Shown: in pieces, positions 36,834 through 46,208 of the stretch
Layout: the number at the start of each line of letters is the position of its first letter
Position numbering within the stretch: position 1 is the stretch's first letter
NCBI RefSeq assembly: GCF_000756655.1
Contig: NZ_ARXU01000017.1
Location: 1 to 64,000, forward strand
DNA from: Alcanivorax jadensis T9
GTDB taxonomy: Bacteria > Pseudomonadota > Gammaproteobacteria > Pseudomonadales > Alcanivoracaceae
Length of the DNA: 64,000 nucleotides
Direction: 5' to 3'
The notes under the pieces: model-generated
Seen by the model: only the letters and a program-made list of their open reading frames with translations
What the model was told of the DNA's origin: nothing
The model's database searches: none
Program-made: the position numbers and the translations under genes

Positions 36834-37976
36834 ATGGACTTCAAACTGAGCGACGAACAACGCATGCTCGAGGAAACCGTGGGCCGTCTGGTTCGCGATG
36901 GTTACCCCTTCGACGTACGTGAAAAAGCCCGCACCAGCGAGCTGGGTTATTCAACAGAAATGTGGCAGCAGTTCGCTGAACTGGGTCTGCTGGGTGTACC
37001 GTTTTCTGAAGACTTCGGCGGCTTCAATGGCGGCGGTCCGGAACTGATGGTAGTGGCCGAAGGGTTTGGTCGCGGTCTGGTGCTGGAACCTTATCTGGCC
37101 ACCGTGATTCTTAGCGGTACCCTGATCGATTTCCTGGGCAGCGACAGCCAGAAAGAAACCCTGATCAGCGCCATCGTCGGCGGCGAAGTGCGCCTGGCCC
37201 TGGCCGCCTACGAGCCGGAAGGCCGTTATGATCACACCCATGTGGCCACCACTGCGGAAAAGAGTGGCGATGGCTATGTGATCAACGGTAGCAAGGCGGT
37301 GGTCCTGCACGGCGATAGCGCAGACAAGCTGGTCGTAATTGCCCGCACTGCTGGCAGCACCAATGATCGTAATGGTCTGTCCGCCTTTGTGGTGGATGCC
37401 TCCGCCGACGGTGTCAGCCGTCGCGGTTATGAAACCATTGATGGTCTGCATGCGGCGGAAATCAGCCTTAACAATGCGCCGGCAGAGCTGCTGGGTGAAG
37501 AAGGCAACGCCATTGATGCCCTGGAGAAATCCCTGGCACTGGGCATCGTTGCCCTGTGTGCGGAAGCGTCCGGAGCCATGGAAGTGGCCTGTGACCACAC
37601 CTTGAACTACATCAAGGAACGCCAGCAGTTCGGCGTACCCATCGGCAAGTTCCAGGCCCTGCAGCATCGCATGGTGGAAATGCGCATGGAGCTGGAAAAA
37701 GCCCGTTCCATGACCATTCTGGCTGCCTGTTCCCTGGAGTTGTCAGCACCGGTACGTGCCAAACGTCTGGCTGCGGCCAAGGCCATTATCGGCAAGTCCG
37801 GTCGCAAGGTGGCAGAAGAAGCCATCCAGCTTCATGGTGGCATGGGTATGATGGAAGAAACCGCCGTGTCCCATTACGCCAAGCGTATCGTGATGATTGA
37901 TCACCAGCTTGGTGATCTGGGCTATCACATGCAGCAGCTGGAAAGCTTGCTGGACTTGGACGAAGACGCAGCGTAA
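36834..37976 (+). CDS. Acyl-CoA dehydrogenase family protein (second of a pair)
   Basis: A 380-residue divergent acyl-CoA dehydrogenase: an N-terminal helical domain (DFKLSDEQRMLEETVGRLV), a shortened middle domain with little of the usual TEP-GS motif, and a C-terminal helical part with RQQFGVPIGKFQALQHRMVEM and AIQLHGGMGMMEETAVSHY. The usual E-G-T active-site segment is not recognisable, so it may be the non-catalytic or complementary partner of the preceding dehydrogenase. RBS AAGGAG precedes ATG. A terminator follows. Confidence 0.9.
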   Translation: MDFKLSDEQRMLEETVGRLVRDGYPFDVREKARTSELGYSTEMWQQFAELGLLGVPFSEDFGGFNGGGPELMVVAEGFGRGLVLEPYLATVILSGTLIDFLGSDSQKETLISAIVGGEVRLALAAYEPEGRYDHTHVATTAEKSGDGYVINGSKAVVLHGDSADKLVVIARTAGSTNDRNGLSAFVVDASADGVSRRGYETIDGLHAAEISLNNAPAELLGEEGNAIDALEKSLALGIVALCAEASGAMEVACDHTLNYIKERQQFGVPIGKFQALQHRMVEMRMELEKARSMTILAACSLELSAPVRAKRLAAAKAIIGKSGRKVAEEAIQLHGGMGMMEETAVSHYAKRIVMIDHQLGDLGYHMQQLESLLDLDEDAA

Positions 37977-37987
37977 CGAGAAACACC

Positions 37988-38011
37988 AAGGCGGCTTCGG
38001 CCGCCTTTTTT
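37988..38011 (+). terminator. Rho-independent terminator
   Basis: GGCGGC-TTCG-GCCGCC stem-loop followed by six T residues, 12 bp after the dehydrogenase stop codon. Confidence 0.95.
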
Positions 38012-38036
38012 GACGACAAAAATATTTATTTTTCCG

Positions 38037-38220
38037 TAGGAGCGGCGCTCTCTGTGCCCCGCGGGTATGAGCCGCGAATCACCCAGTTTCGAGTTGCGAG
38101 AAGCGAGTTTCGAAAGGCAAAACCGCGAAGGCCGGTCTGGATTTTCGCGAATCGTTTCTCGTGACTCGTTACTGGTTTGGCTTTTCGCAAGCATATTCGC
38201 GGCTCGAGCGCCGCTCCTAC
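38037..38220. repeat. Composite palindrome: REP-like arms enclosing heptad arms
   Basis: The outer arms GTAGGAGCGGCGCTC (38037) and GAGCGCCGCTCCTAC (38206-38220) are exact reverse complements. Inside lie four heptads of GTTTCGA/GTTGCGA type (38086-38113) and an opposing set (38145-38172). Two repeat families are therefore nested in one stem. No gene is present; the MDR gene starts 25 bp downstream. Confidence 0.8.
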
Positions 38221-38244
38221 GGTGTCACTATTCGGGAGAGCACC

Positions 38245-39273
38245 ATGACAATTAACCGCCAGATCATTCTGTCCGAGTACCCCAAGGGCATGCCGCAGGC
38301 TGGGCATCTGCCCATGCGTGAAGGGGAGATGCCGTCTCCGAAGGACGGACAAGTTCTGATCAAGACCATTTACCTGTCCCTGGACCCCTACATGCGTGGC
38401 CGCATGAGCCCGGCCAAGTCCTACGCCGCCAGTGTGGAGCTGGGTGATGTGATGCAGGGCGCTACCGTTGGCCAGGTGGTGGAATCGCGCCTGGATGGCT
38501 ATGAAGCCGGCGATTACGTGCTCGGCTTTGGTGGCTGGCAGGAATATTCCGTGCAGGGCAAGGAGATGCTGCGCAAGCTGGACGCGAAGCAGGCTCCCAT
38601 CAGCACCGCCGTGGGTGTGCTGGGCATGCCGGGCTTTACCGCCTATGCCGGGCTGCTGGAAATCGGCCAACCGAAAGAAGGCGAGACGGTGGTCGTTTCT
38701 GCCGCCAGCGGCGCGGTCGGTCAGGTGGTCGGTCAGATCGCCAAGCTCAAGGGTTGCCGTGTGGTGGGCGTGGCCGGTGCGCCGGATAAATGCCAGCACG
38801 TGGTGGATGTCTATGGGTTTGATGCCTGTGTGAACTATAAGGACGACGACTTTGAAGCCCAGCTCAAGGCGGCGTGCCCGGACGGCATCGATATCTATTT
38901 CGAAAACGTGGGTGGCAAGGTGTTTGATGCGGTGATGAAACTGGTTAACGATTTCGCCCGCATTCCCCTGTGCGGTCGCATTGCCCATTACAACGACACC
39001 GAAGCGCCCCAGGGTCCGGACCAGTTGCCGGCGTTCCTGACCAAGCTTCTGGTCAAACGTATTCTGATCAAGGGCTTTATCCAGTTCGATTATGCCCACC
39101 TGATGAAGGATTTTGTCCGTGACATGAGCAGCTGGATGCAGGCCGGAAAAATCCAGTATCAGGAAGATATTGTCCAGGGCCTGGAAAACACCGTGGATGC
39201 CTTTCAGGGCCTGCTGGAAGGGCGTAACCGGGGTAAATTGCTGGTGCAGGTCAGCGAGGATACTTCCCGGTAA
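38245..39273 (+). CDS. NADP-dependent oxidoreductase, MDR family (CurA/leukotriene B4 dehydrogenase-like)
   Basis: A 342-residue zinc-independent medium-chain reductase: NRQIILSEYPKGMPQ at the N-terminus, LDPYMRGRM substrate loop, and the NADP-binding ASGAVGQVVGQIAKLKGCRV. Such enzymes reduce enones or alkenals with NADPH. ATG at 38245 has GGGAGAG upstream; the frame continues upstream through the repeat without support. Its stop overlaps the start of the MFS gene (TAATG). Confidence 0.9.
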   Translation: MTINRQIILSEYPKGMPQAGHLPMREGEMPSPKDGQVLIKTIYLSLDPYMRGRMSPAKSYAASVELGDVMQGATVGQVVESRLDGYEAGDYVLGFGGWQEYSVQGKEMLRKLDAKQAPISTAVGVLGMPGFTAYAGLLEIGQPKEGETVVVSAASGAVGQVVGQIAKLKGCRVVGVAGAPDKCQHVVDVYGFDACVNYKDDDFEAQLKAACPDGIDIYFENVGGKVFDAVMKLVNDFARIPLCGRIAHYNDTEAPQGPDQLPAFLTKLLVKRILIKGFIQFDYAHLMKDFVRDMSSWMQAGKIQYQEDIVQGLENTVDAFQGLLEGRNRGKLLVQVSEDTSR

Positions 39274-40718
39274 TGGCAGCAGTGGAAGCGCAGGTCCAAG
39301 CGCTTTTTGCGCTGCATGGCCCGCGCTATCGCTGGCTGGCCACGATAACAGTGATGCTCGGTACCATGTCTGTGGTGCTGGCATCTACGATTATCAATGT
39401 GGCTATCCCCACCATCATGGTGGAATTTCAGCTGGCCCAGGATCAGGTGCACTGGCTTGCCACCGGCTTTCTTGCTGCCATGACCGTGGGCATGCTGCTC
39501 AATGCCTGGTGTGCCCAGCGGTTCGGCGCACGGGGTGCCTATCTGCTGGCCATGGGGCTGTTTATTGCCGTGTCCATCATCGGCGCGTTCAGTGAGCAGT
39601 TTCCTCTGCTGGTGGCTGCCCGTATTGGGCAGGGGCTGTTGGCCGGCCTGATACAACCGTTGGCCATGATTACCATCTTCCAGGTCTTCCCGCTTAACCG
39701 TCGCGGCCAGGCCATGGGTATCTATGGTTTGGGCGTGGTGCTGGGCCCGGCCATTGCTCCCGCCATTGGTGGGGTGCTGGTGGATACCCTGTCCTGGCGA
39801 GCGGTGTTCCTGGTGGTGTTGCCCGCCTGTGTGATTGGCATGGCCATGGCCTGGCGTTACCTGCCCGGCAAGGATCGTCAGTTGGCGCCGGTTCGCCTCG
39901 ACCGCGCCGGTGTCTTGTTATTGGCAATGGGTATCACGGCAGTGCTGTGGGGCCTGGCCAATGGTCATCGACGTGGCTGGGGTGACCCCTTGTTGCTGGT
40001 GACGTTACCGGGTGGCATTGTTTCGCTGGTGCTGTTTGCCTTCTGGCAGCGGCGCAATCCGCAGCCTCTCATGGATCTTAGAGTGTTTCGTTACCCGGGC
40101 TTCACGGGCAGTTTTCTCATGTCCATGGTGATCGGTGCCGGGGTGTTCGCGTCCACCTATGTAACCCCGCTGTATTTCCAGCAGGTGCTTGGCGAGAGTG
40201 CTGCCAGCGCCGGTCTTATGCTGATGCCAGCGGGGTTGGCCATGGCCTTCACCTTTCCGGTTGCCGGGCATCTGACTGACCGTTTTTCCGAAACCCGCAT
40301 TATGATGGCGGGCCTGGTGTTGTTTGTACTCAACATGGTGCTGATGGCCGGCGCCACCCTGACCACCTCTGCGGTGTGGCTGGTGTGGTGGACGCTGCTT
40401 GGCAGAGTGGGGCTGGGCCTGATGATGCCACCATCGTCCACCGGGGCATTGGGGTTGCTGCCACCGGCGCTGATTCCCCAGGGATCGGGTATTTTCAATT
40501 TCGCCCGTCAGATCGGTGGTGCCCTGGGCGTCAACCTGTGCGCCCTTTGCATACAATTTTTCAGCGATCGCTACGGGCAGACTGATCCTGCTGCGTCCCT
40601 GGCGCAGGCTTTTGAATATGGTTTTGACCGGGCTTTCTGGTTGTTGTTGATCGTTTTCCTGCTGGCACTATGGCCTTTGCATGTCATGCGGCAGGGATTG
40701 ATAAGGAAACTGTTATGA
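39273..40718 (+). CDS. MFS transporter, DHA2 (EmrB/QacA) family
   Basis: 481 residues with about 14 hydrophobic helices, the DHA2 count. Motif A-like GNxAD and antiporter motif C-like segments occur (IYGLGVVLGPAIAPAIGGVLVD), plus LASTIINVAIPTI in helix 1. It is probably a proton-driven exporter of a hydrophobic compound. It is translationally coupled to the upstream MDR oxidoreductase and overlaps the downstream gene by four bases (ATGA), so the three may form one detoxification or efflux operon. Confidence 0.92.
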   Translation: MAAVEAQVQALFALHGPRYRWLATITVMLGTMSVVLASTIINVAIPTIMVEFQLAQDQVHWLATGFLAAMTVGMLLNAWCAQRFGARGAYLLAMGLFIAVSIIGAFSEQFPLLVAARIGQGLLAGLIQPLAMITIFQVFPLNRRGQAMGIYGLGVVLGPAIAPAIGGVLVDTLSWRAVFLVVLPACVIGMAMAWRYLPGKDRQLAPVRLDRAGVLLLAMGITAVLWGLANGHRRGWGDPLLLVTLPGGIVSLVLFAFWQRRNPQPLMDLRVFRYPGFTGSFLMSMVIGAGVFASTYVTPLYFQQVLGESAASAGLMLMPAGLAMAFTFPVAGHLTDRFSETRIMMAGLVLFVLNMVLMAGATLTTSAVWLVWWTLLGRVGLGLMMPPSSTGALGLLPPALIPQGSGIFNFARQIGGALGVNLCALCIQFFSDRYGQTDPAASLAQAFEYGFDRAFWLLLIVFLLALWPLHVMRQGLIRKLL

Positions 40719-41635
40719 CGGATAAACCCCGCATTCTGGTAGTCGGTGCTGGCGCCATCGGTAGCTTTTACGGTGCCATTCTCAAGCGCGCCGGCTGTGA
40801 GGTGGGCGTGGTGCTGCGCTCGGATTATGACGCAGTAAAGGAGGGCGGTTTTCGCTTTACCAGTCCTCTTGGGGAGCTGTCCTGGCAGCCGGATCGAGTG
40901 TATCGAGCCGATGAAAAGCCGGACCGTTTTCCCGACTATGTGCTGCTGTGCGTGAAGGTATTGCCGGGCGTGGATCGCGCTGCCCTGGTACGACCTTGGA
41001 TGGGAGAACACACCGGCCTGGTGCTGATCGAAAACGGGCTGGATATCGAGCGTGATTTGGCCGAGGCCTTCCCGGAACATCCCCTGGTAAGCTGCCTGGC
41101 ATTTATCGCTGTCAGCCGCACCGGCCCCGGTGAGATCCATCATCAGGCCTATGGCCAACTGGTGATGGGTAATTTTCCCGCTGGCTTTGATGGCCACTGC
41201 CGCCGTTTGAGCAGCCTGTTCAGGGAAGGGGGCATTGACGTCAACGATAGCGAAGCGGTGGTGGGGGAGCGCTGGCGCAAGTGTGTCTGGAATGCACCGT
41301 TCAATCCTCTGAGCGTTCTGTGCAATGGCGCCGATACCCTGTCGATTCTCGATGCCCCCGGTGGTGAAGACCTGGTCCGCACCATGATGGAAGAGGTGAT
41401 GGCGGTCGCCGCTGCGGATGGTTATCCGCTACCGGACGATCTGGTGGAAAAGAATCTGGTCGGTACCCGCAAGATGGGTGCCTACAAGAATTCCATGGCG
41501 CTGGATTACCTGAACGACCGGCCCATCGAACTGGATGCCATCCTGGGCAATGTGGTGGCAATTGCCCAACGCCTCGGCGTGCCTGTTCCGCACCTGACTA
41601 CTGTGCTTACCGCACTGCGTATCCGTTATCAATGA
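40715..41635 (+). CDS. 2-dehydropantoate 2-reductase family protein (ApbA/PanE-like)
   Basis: A 306-residue ketopantoate-reductase-fold protein with VVGAGAIGSFYGAILKRAG NADP site, CVKVLPG, and the C-terminal helical domain with KMGAYKNSMALDYLNDRPIELDAI, where Lys, Asn and Ser/Asp residues of the family active site are visible. ATG at 40715 overlaps the MFS stop by four bases and has AAGGA upstream. It may serve pantothenate synthesis or reduce another 2-oxo acid; many genomes carry several paralogues. A terminator follows. Confidence 0.87.
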   Translation: MTDKPRILVVGAGAIGSFYGAILKRAGCEVGVVLRSDYDAVKEGGFRFTSPLGELSWQPDRVYRADEKPDRFPDYVLLCVKVLPGVDRAALVRPWMGEHTGLVLIENGLDIERDLAEAFPEHPLVSCLAFIAVSRTGPGEIHHQAYGQLVMGNFPAGFDGHCRRLSSLFREGGIDVNDSEAVVGERWRKCVWNAPFNPLSVLCNGADTLSILDAPGGEDLVRTMMEEVMAVAAADGYPLPDDLVEKNLVGTRKMGAYKNSMALDYLNDRPIELDAILGNVVAIAQRLGVPVPHLTTVLTALRIRYQ

Positions 41636-41648
41636 GGCGTCATTCTGT

Positions 41649-41685
41649 CCGCAACATGATACAAAACGTCATGTTGCGGTTTTTC
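41649..41685 (+). terminator. Rho-independent terminator
   Basis: CCGCAACATGA and TCATGTTGCGG form an 11-bp perfect stem with a 9-base loop, followed by five T residues, 13 bp after the reductase stop codon. Confidence 0.92.
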
Positions 41686-41946
41686 TTGTCAACGAAGGAT
41701 TACGAACAAAGTTTTAGTGCAGAAATCCTGATGGAAAAGTTGATTTTCAAAAGCCATTGAATTGCTTGGTAATTTGCCGCGTGAAGTATACGTGAAGACA
41801 AAAACCGTATATTTATCAGGTAGATAAAACTCGATAATATGTGGATTTTTGCTTACAAACGATAACTTGTCCCTGTCCTCTCGCCGCTTAATCCTGTCCC
41901 CGCAAACAGAATAATCTGTCGCCAAAAACAAGAAACGGGTGAAAGG
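41686..41946 (+). other. AT-rich upstream region of the lipoprotein gene
   Basis: This is markedly richer in A and T than its surroundings. I see no gene. A direct repeat CGTGAAG occurs near 41780-41797, and AT-rich patches such as GTATATTTATCAGGTAGAT could hold the promoter for 41947, but no -35/-10 pair is convincing. Confidence 0.3.
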
Positions 41947-44900
41947 ATGCGCACAACAATCATTCAGCGTCTGGCTGTCTTATCCCTGCTTTATCCCTTA
42001 CTGAATGCCTGCGAAGACGACCCGGATTTGTTTATCCCACCGGAGCCCGGCGACGCACTGATCTATGCCTACCCCTCGGACGGTATGGTGGATCTGCCCC
42101 TGGGCAGCAAATTGCTGCTGACCTTTTCCAGTGATATCGACGAAGCAGCGGCCAAGGCAGAGTGCCAGCCTGACGGCGAGAACTTTGTGGGTACGCTGTG
42201 TCTTGCCGACAGCGATGGGAGTCTGGTGGATCTCAGCAGTGCTGAAGTCTCCAACCGGAAACGTACCCTGACGTTCTCCATGTCTGGTCTGCGTGCCGGT
42301 GAAGAATACCGACTGTGGGTGTCGCCGGAGATCGCTTCCGGGGTCGTCAACCTGGATGATCAGGACGGCCCGCTGATTACCTTCCGTACCCGTCAGTACA
42401 ACCCGCTTCCTGACCAGGCGCCCCAGGTGCTGGCCATCAATCAGGAAATGCCCAGCGTTTACCTGCCCGAGCCTGTCGGTGAGGAACGCTTTCCGTTCAT
42501 GGATTTCTCGCCAGTGCGGATCACCTTTACCGAGCCTCTGGTGGAAACCACCGTCCGCTACGGTGACAGCGTCAAACTGGAACATCAGGAATCCGGGGAA
42601 CTGGTAGATGTCAGGATTCTCAATGAGCGTCACTACATCACACTGGACCCCAAGGAAGATCTGATCGGTGGCGACACCTACACACTGACTCTGCAAGGCC
42701 TGGAAGATTTTGATGAGGACGTGCTGGAGACGGTGACCTATGAGTTGACGCCCACGCTGTCCAAGGATGATGTGGTCGATCTCAACCCGCCGATCAAGCA
42801 ACTGATGAAAGCCCAGCCTGCCCTGGGGGATCCTGGCTACCCGCAAACCTCTCGCCTGCACGGGTTGCCCCTTAACCAGTTCAACCTGGTTACCGAAGCA
42901 CTGGGTGTGACCCAGGTGAATGCCATGCCGCTGGTACTGGAAGGCTGGATGGGTCGACCGGATGTGCATGTGGACGCTGTTCCAGTGGTGGCCCGTGCCG
43001 GCCAACAGCTGCGCATTACCGGTATCGATCCGATCAAGCTCGGTGGCGAGGTGCGCACGCCCATGTTCACCGGCGATATCATCGGTACCTTTGTGACCGA
43101 CGTGACGGGCTACCTGGTGACTAACCCCTATCGGCCGAAGGGCTTTCAGCCCGATGACGATTATGCGCCGATGTTTGTTTACATGAATTTTGACCTTGCC
43201 ATGCATGCGGAAGAACCACGCGGCAATGCCTCGGTAAACCAGAACCTGATGCATATCCAGGCGGTGGGTGTGGTGGATGTGAGGGATGGCGCGCTGACCT
43301 TCGAGGTGTTTCGAACCCTGGAACTGGACGTGCTTAGCGGTGCCGCCAAAGTCAGCGCGGACTTTGCACTGGGGGTGCGTGCGGATGTGGATTTCGAGTT
43401 CGAACAGCTCAATCGCGATCCACTACAGGCAACCGGGTCGTTTCCGGAACACAATCAGGCCCAGGTAGAACCGAGCAACAATATCGTCGTGGTATTCAAC
43501 GAGCCGGTACACGACGAAGGAATGGAACAGGTGAAGTTGTTCCGCCAGGACAGCAACGAACCGGTGCCGGTGCAGGTGCGAAGCAGTGGTTCCAACCTGG
43601 TGATTACTCCGCTCAATGAACTGGCAGCGGGGCAGCGCTATTACCTGGATCTGGGCGATGGCCTGAAAGACCAGGATTTGTTCGATCCTTCGCACCTTCA
43701 GTTCGTGCCCGGGGATGCCACTGATGGCACTGGCCAGATTGTTTTCGATACCGCCAGTTATGCGGCCAACGATGATGCGCCGGTGCTGCCGCCGGTCGTG
43801 CTGGGGGCCTATCCCGGTATCGGTTGTGCGTTGGAGGACCGCGGCGTCGAGCGCCAGGATGCAGACGGCAACACGGTGAAAATGGCTGGCCGGTGTGTAG
43901 GTGGTCTGGCGTCGGATTCGCTCTATTACCCCTTCTTCTATGACGTCAGTCGCCCCATCGAGATCAGTTTCAATATGCCCATGGAAATGGCCTCCATGAC
44001 TTTCGGCATCATTGCCGCCGATGGCGAATCCTGTGAAGGCGGCGCCATGTGTCTGGGCGAACAGGCCAATGGCCAGTGGCAGAACATTCTCATGTCGGCA
44101 CGACGCAACAGCCTGCGTCTGCGGGCGCTGCCGGCACCGGACACCATTGTCCCGGGTAATGCCTACCGGCTGGTGATCAACGGTGGCGACAATGGGGGGG
44201 CGGTATTCCGCAGCCACGATCGCTTCGGCAACCTGGATATCAATACGGACCCGCTCAACGGCATGGGTACCTGCGGTCCTCTCTCGAACCAGCCCTGTGA
44301 GGGTGGTCCGCCGATTCTGCTCGATTTCACCGCCACGCCGGATGAAGGGGCTGCCTATGCCACCGTGCTGACCCGGGAATACACCGACGTCAATGGCAAT
44401 GGCAACTGGGATGATGATGAAGTGGAAGCTGTCAACAACCATGCCCGTGGCCATGTGAAAAGCACAGGAGGGCTGATTGGTGGCGCCAACCTGGATGATG
44501 GCGACCAGATCTTTACCCATGCGGCTCTGCCCATGGCGTTTCTGCCCAAGGAACCGCTGGACCTGAGTTATATCGGTCTGGTCGATGAAGGCAATGGCCG
44601 CTGGTGTGCCACCCAGGAAGATGCCGATGGCGATATCTTCTGTATCCAGACCGTGGGGCAGTCGGCGATCCCGGTGGAGATCAATGCCCAGCATGTGATG
44701 GGCACATCACTGACCGCCAACGCCACCCTGGCCATTCCGGTTCTGGGTGATCTGATTCCGTTACCGCTGGAAACCGGTGCACTTGTGCTGCGTTTCCGTC
44801 CCTATGACGATATGCCTCCGCAGCCTTTGCGCGGGTTTGTGGTGAACCAGATTGATCCGGACACCGGGGAGGAAATCGACAATCCGATCTTCATCACCCG

Positions 44901-45300
44901 CCTTGATGCCTGGCTGGATGCACCGGACCTGCGCCTGCTCTCCGCATTGATCCCCGGTGGGCAAGCTATCCCCAATGTGGCGGATGCCAACGTGAGAAGC
45001 CTGCCGGTATCTGCCTACCTGACCGGGCCGGTGAAATTCCTGCGCAATGGGCAGATCACGCTGGAGTCGCGTAATGCGTCCGCCATTGCAGCAACGCTGA
45101 ACCTGTCGGTGGATCTTGGCGCCCTGATTCCGGTGCTGGGAGATCTGCTTGATCTGATCATCGGCGGCATCGTCCCCGAAGAAGGTGTGGGCTCTCTGGA
45201 GCTGGGCATTGCCAAGGACGACTTCCGCATCCGTGTGGTCAACAACCCGACCCACGCACGCCTCACCACGGCTGGTCAGGAAAATGCGGGGGAGCTTTGA
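41947..45300 (+). CDS. Very large Ig-like-domain lipoprotein
   Basis: 1117 residues. The N-terminal lipobox LLNAC (Cys22) marks an exported lipoprotein. Segments such as PSDGMVDLPLGSKLLLTFSSDID (40-65), FSPVRITFTEPLVE, and QVEPSNNIVVVFNEPVHDEGM near residue 510 are typical of bacterial Ig-like (Big_5/SbsA-type) domains, at least four copies. A mid-region with Asp/Asn-rich DVNGNGNWDDDEVE (near 815) looks calcium-binding, and the C-terminal part has hydrophobic segments VLGDLIPLPLETGAL and LGALIPVLGDLLDLII. It is coupled to the OmpW gene that follows. Function is unknown; an outer-membrane surface or uptake role is inferred. Alternative: adhesin-like scaffold. Confidence 0.85.
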   Translation: MRTTIIQRLAVLSLLYPLLNACEDDPDLFIPPEPGDALIYAYPSDGMVDLPLGSKLLLTFSSDIDEAAAKAECQPDGENFVGTLCLADSDGSLVDLSSAEVSNRKRTLTFSMSGLRAGEEYRLWVSPEIASGVVNLDDQDGPLITFRTRQYNPLPDQAPQVLAINQEMPSVYLPEPVGEERFPFMDFSPVRITFTEPLVETTVRYGDSVKLEHQESGELVDVRILNERHYITLDPKEDLIGGDTYTLTLQGLEDFDEDVLETVTYELTPTLSKDDVVDLNPPIKQLMKAQPALGDPGYPQTSRLHGLPLNQFNLVTEALGVTQVNAMPLVLEGWMGRPDVHVDAVPVVARAGQQLRITGIDPIKLGGEVRTPMFTGDIIGTFVTDVTGYLVTNPYRPKGFQPDDDYAPMFVYMNFDLAMHAEEPRGNASVNQNLMHIQAVGVVDVRDGALTFEVFRTLELDVLSGAAKVSADFALGVRADVDFEFEQLNRDPLQATGSFPEHNQAQVEPSNNIVVVFNEPVHDEGMEQVKLFRQDSNEPVPVQVRSSGSNLVITPLNELAAGQRYYLDLGDGLKDQDLFDPSHLQFVPGDATDGTGQIVFDTASYAANDDAPVLPPVVLGAYPGIGCALEDRGVERQDADGNTVKMAGRCVGGLASDSLYYPFFYDVSRPIEISFNMPMEMASMTFGIIAADGESCEGGAMCLGEQANGQWQNILMSARRNSLRLRALPAPDTIVPGNAYRLVINGGDNGGAVFRSHDRFGNLDINTDPLNGMGTCGPLSNQPCEGGPPILLDFTATPDEGAAYATVLTREYTDVNGNGNWDDDEVEAVNNHARGHVKSTGGLIGGANLDDGDQIFTHAALPMAFLPKEPLDLSYIGLVDEGNGRWCATQEDADGDIFCIQTVGQSAIPVEINAQHVMGTSLTANATLAIPVLGDLIPLPLETGALVLRFRPYDDMPPQPLRGFVVNQIDPDTGEEIDNPIFITRLDAWLDAPDLRLLSALIPGGQAIPNVADANVRSLPVSAYLTGPVKFLRNGQITLESRNASAIAATLNLSVDLGALIPVLGDLLDLIIGGIVPEEGVGSLELGIAKDDFRIRVVNNPTHARLTTAGQENAGEL

Positions 45301-45302
45301 TA

Positions 45303-46169
45303 ATGAGAAGAATAATGGATCATAAAAAACGGTTTTTCCTGTTTGTCGTGCTGGGGTTCCTTTCTGCCAATGTCGCCAGTCAGGACAAGTACGGCCCGGA
45401 TTATCCCGGAGTGAAATTCACCCAGAAGATTTTCGGTGAAGACCGGCTGTATTTCCGCTTCGGCGCCATCCACATGTCCCCGGACATAAAAACCCGCTCG
45501 ATCACTCTCAGCAACCTGTCAGAGATTGCTGAAGTGGCGGTGGAGCCTGGCGAGCAGGAAGGGGAGGCGTTCAGTGACCCGCTCACCATTCCGGCCGCCA
45601 TCATCGGCTACAAGCTGCGCTGGGGGGATGGAGGCTGGTCCATTGAAACCATGGCGGCATTACCGCCCACGCTGGAGCTGAAGGCCAAGGGCAAGCTGGC
45701 GGATGAGCCCCTGGTCACCGAGGCCAACGGCATCCCTACCGGGGTGCCGGCACTGGGCGAAAAGGTGGGCGAAACCAAGGTGGCACCGCCCATGGTGACC
45801 CTGGTGAAGCGATTCCGCATGGACCACAACTTCCGGCCCTATGTGGGCCTGGGAGCGGTGTACCTGTTTACCTATGACAGCCATGTCACCAACCCGATCC
45901 TCACGGAAGTGGGAGAGCCGGAGCTGGAGATTCAGGATAAATTCGGCTGGGTAGGGCAGATAGGTGCCGATTGGCGGCTGAGCGATCACTGGTGGCTGGC
46001 GGCGGACGCCAAGTACATCAGCGTCAAGGAAGTGAAAGCCAAGGTGGACCGCACCTTCATCCGTGCCCCGGGTCTGCCCCAGTATCAGTTTGCGGAAGTG
46101 GGCGATGCGGAATTCGTGGCTGACATGAACGTGTATGCCTTCCACCTGGGGGTGGGGTTCACGTTCTAA
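45303..46169 (+). CDS. OmpW family outer-membrane protein (AlkL-like class)
   Basis: 288 residues: a signal peptide (KRFFLFVVLGFLSANVAS), then eight-strand-barrel signatures (FRFGAIHMSPD, FRPYVGLGAVYLFTYD, KFGWVGQIGADWRLSDHWWLAADAKYI) and a terminal aromatic residue (LGVGFTF). OmpW/AlkL proteins let small hydrophobic molecules cross the outer membrane. ATG at 45303 has GGGGGAG upstream; 45315 is an alternative. It starts 2 bp after the giant lipoprotein stop, so the two are co-translated. It is somewhat longer than E. coli OmpW because of long extracellular loops. Confidence 0.9.
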   Translation: MRRIMDHKKRFFLFVVLGFLSANVASQDKYGPDYPGVKFTQKIFGEDRLYFRFGAIHMSPDIKTRSITLSNLSEIAEVAVEPGEQEGEAFSDPLTIPAAIIGYKLRWGDGGWSIETMAALPPTLELKAKGKLADEPLVTEANGIPTGVPALGEKVGETKVAPPMVTLVKRFRMDHNFRPYVGLGAVYLFTYDSHVTNPILTEVGEPELEIQDKFGWVGQIGADWRLSDHWWLAADAKYISVKEVKAKVDRTFIRAPGLPQYQFAEVGDAEFVADMNVYAFHLGVGFTF

Positions 46170-46208
46170 CTTGCCGGCGGTAGTGCGCTGGTATCAGGGG
46201 AAAAGCGG

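Noticed and set aside
38161-38244. N-terminal extension of the MDR oxidoreductase
   Set aside because: It translates the composite palindrome; ATG 38245 with GGGAGAG is the natural start.
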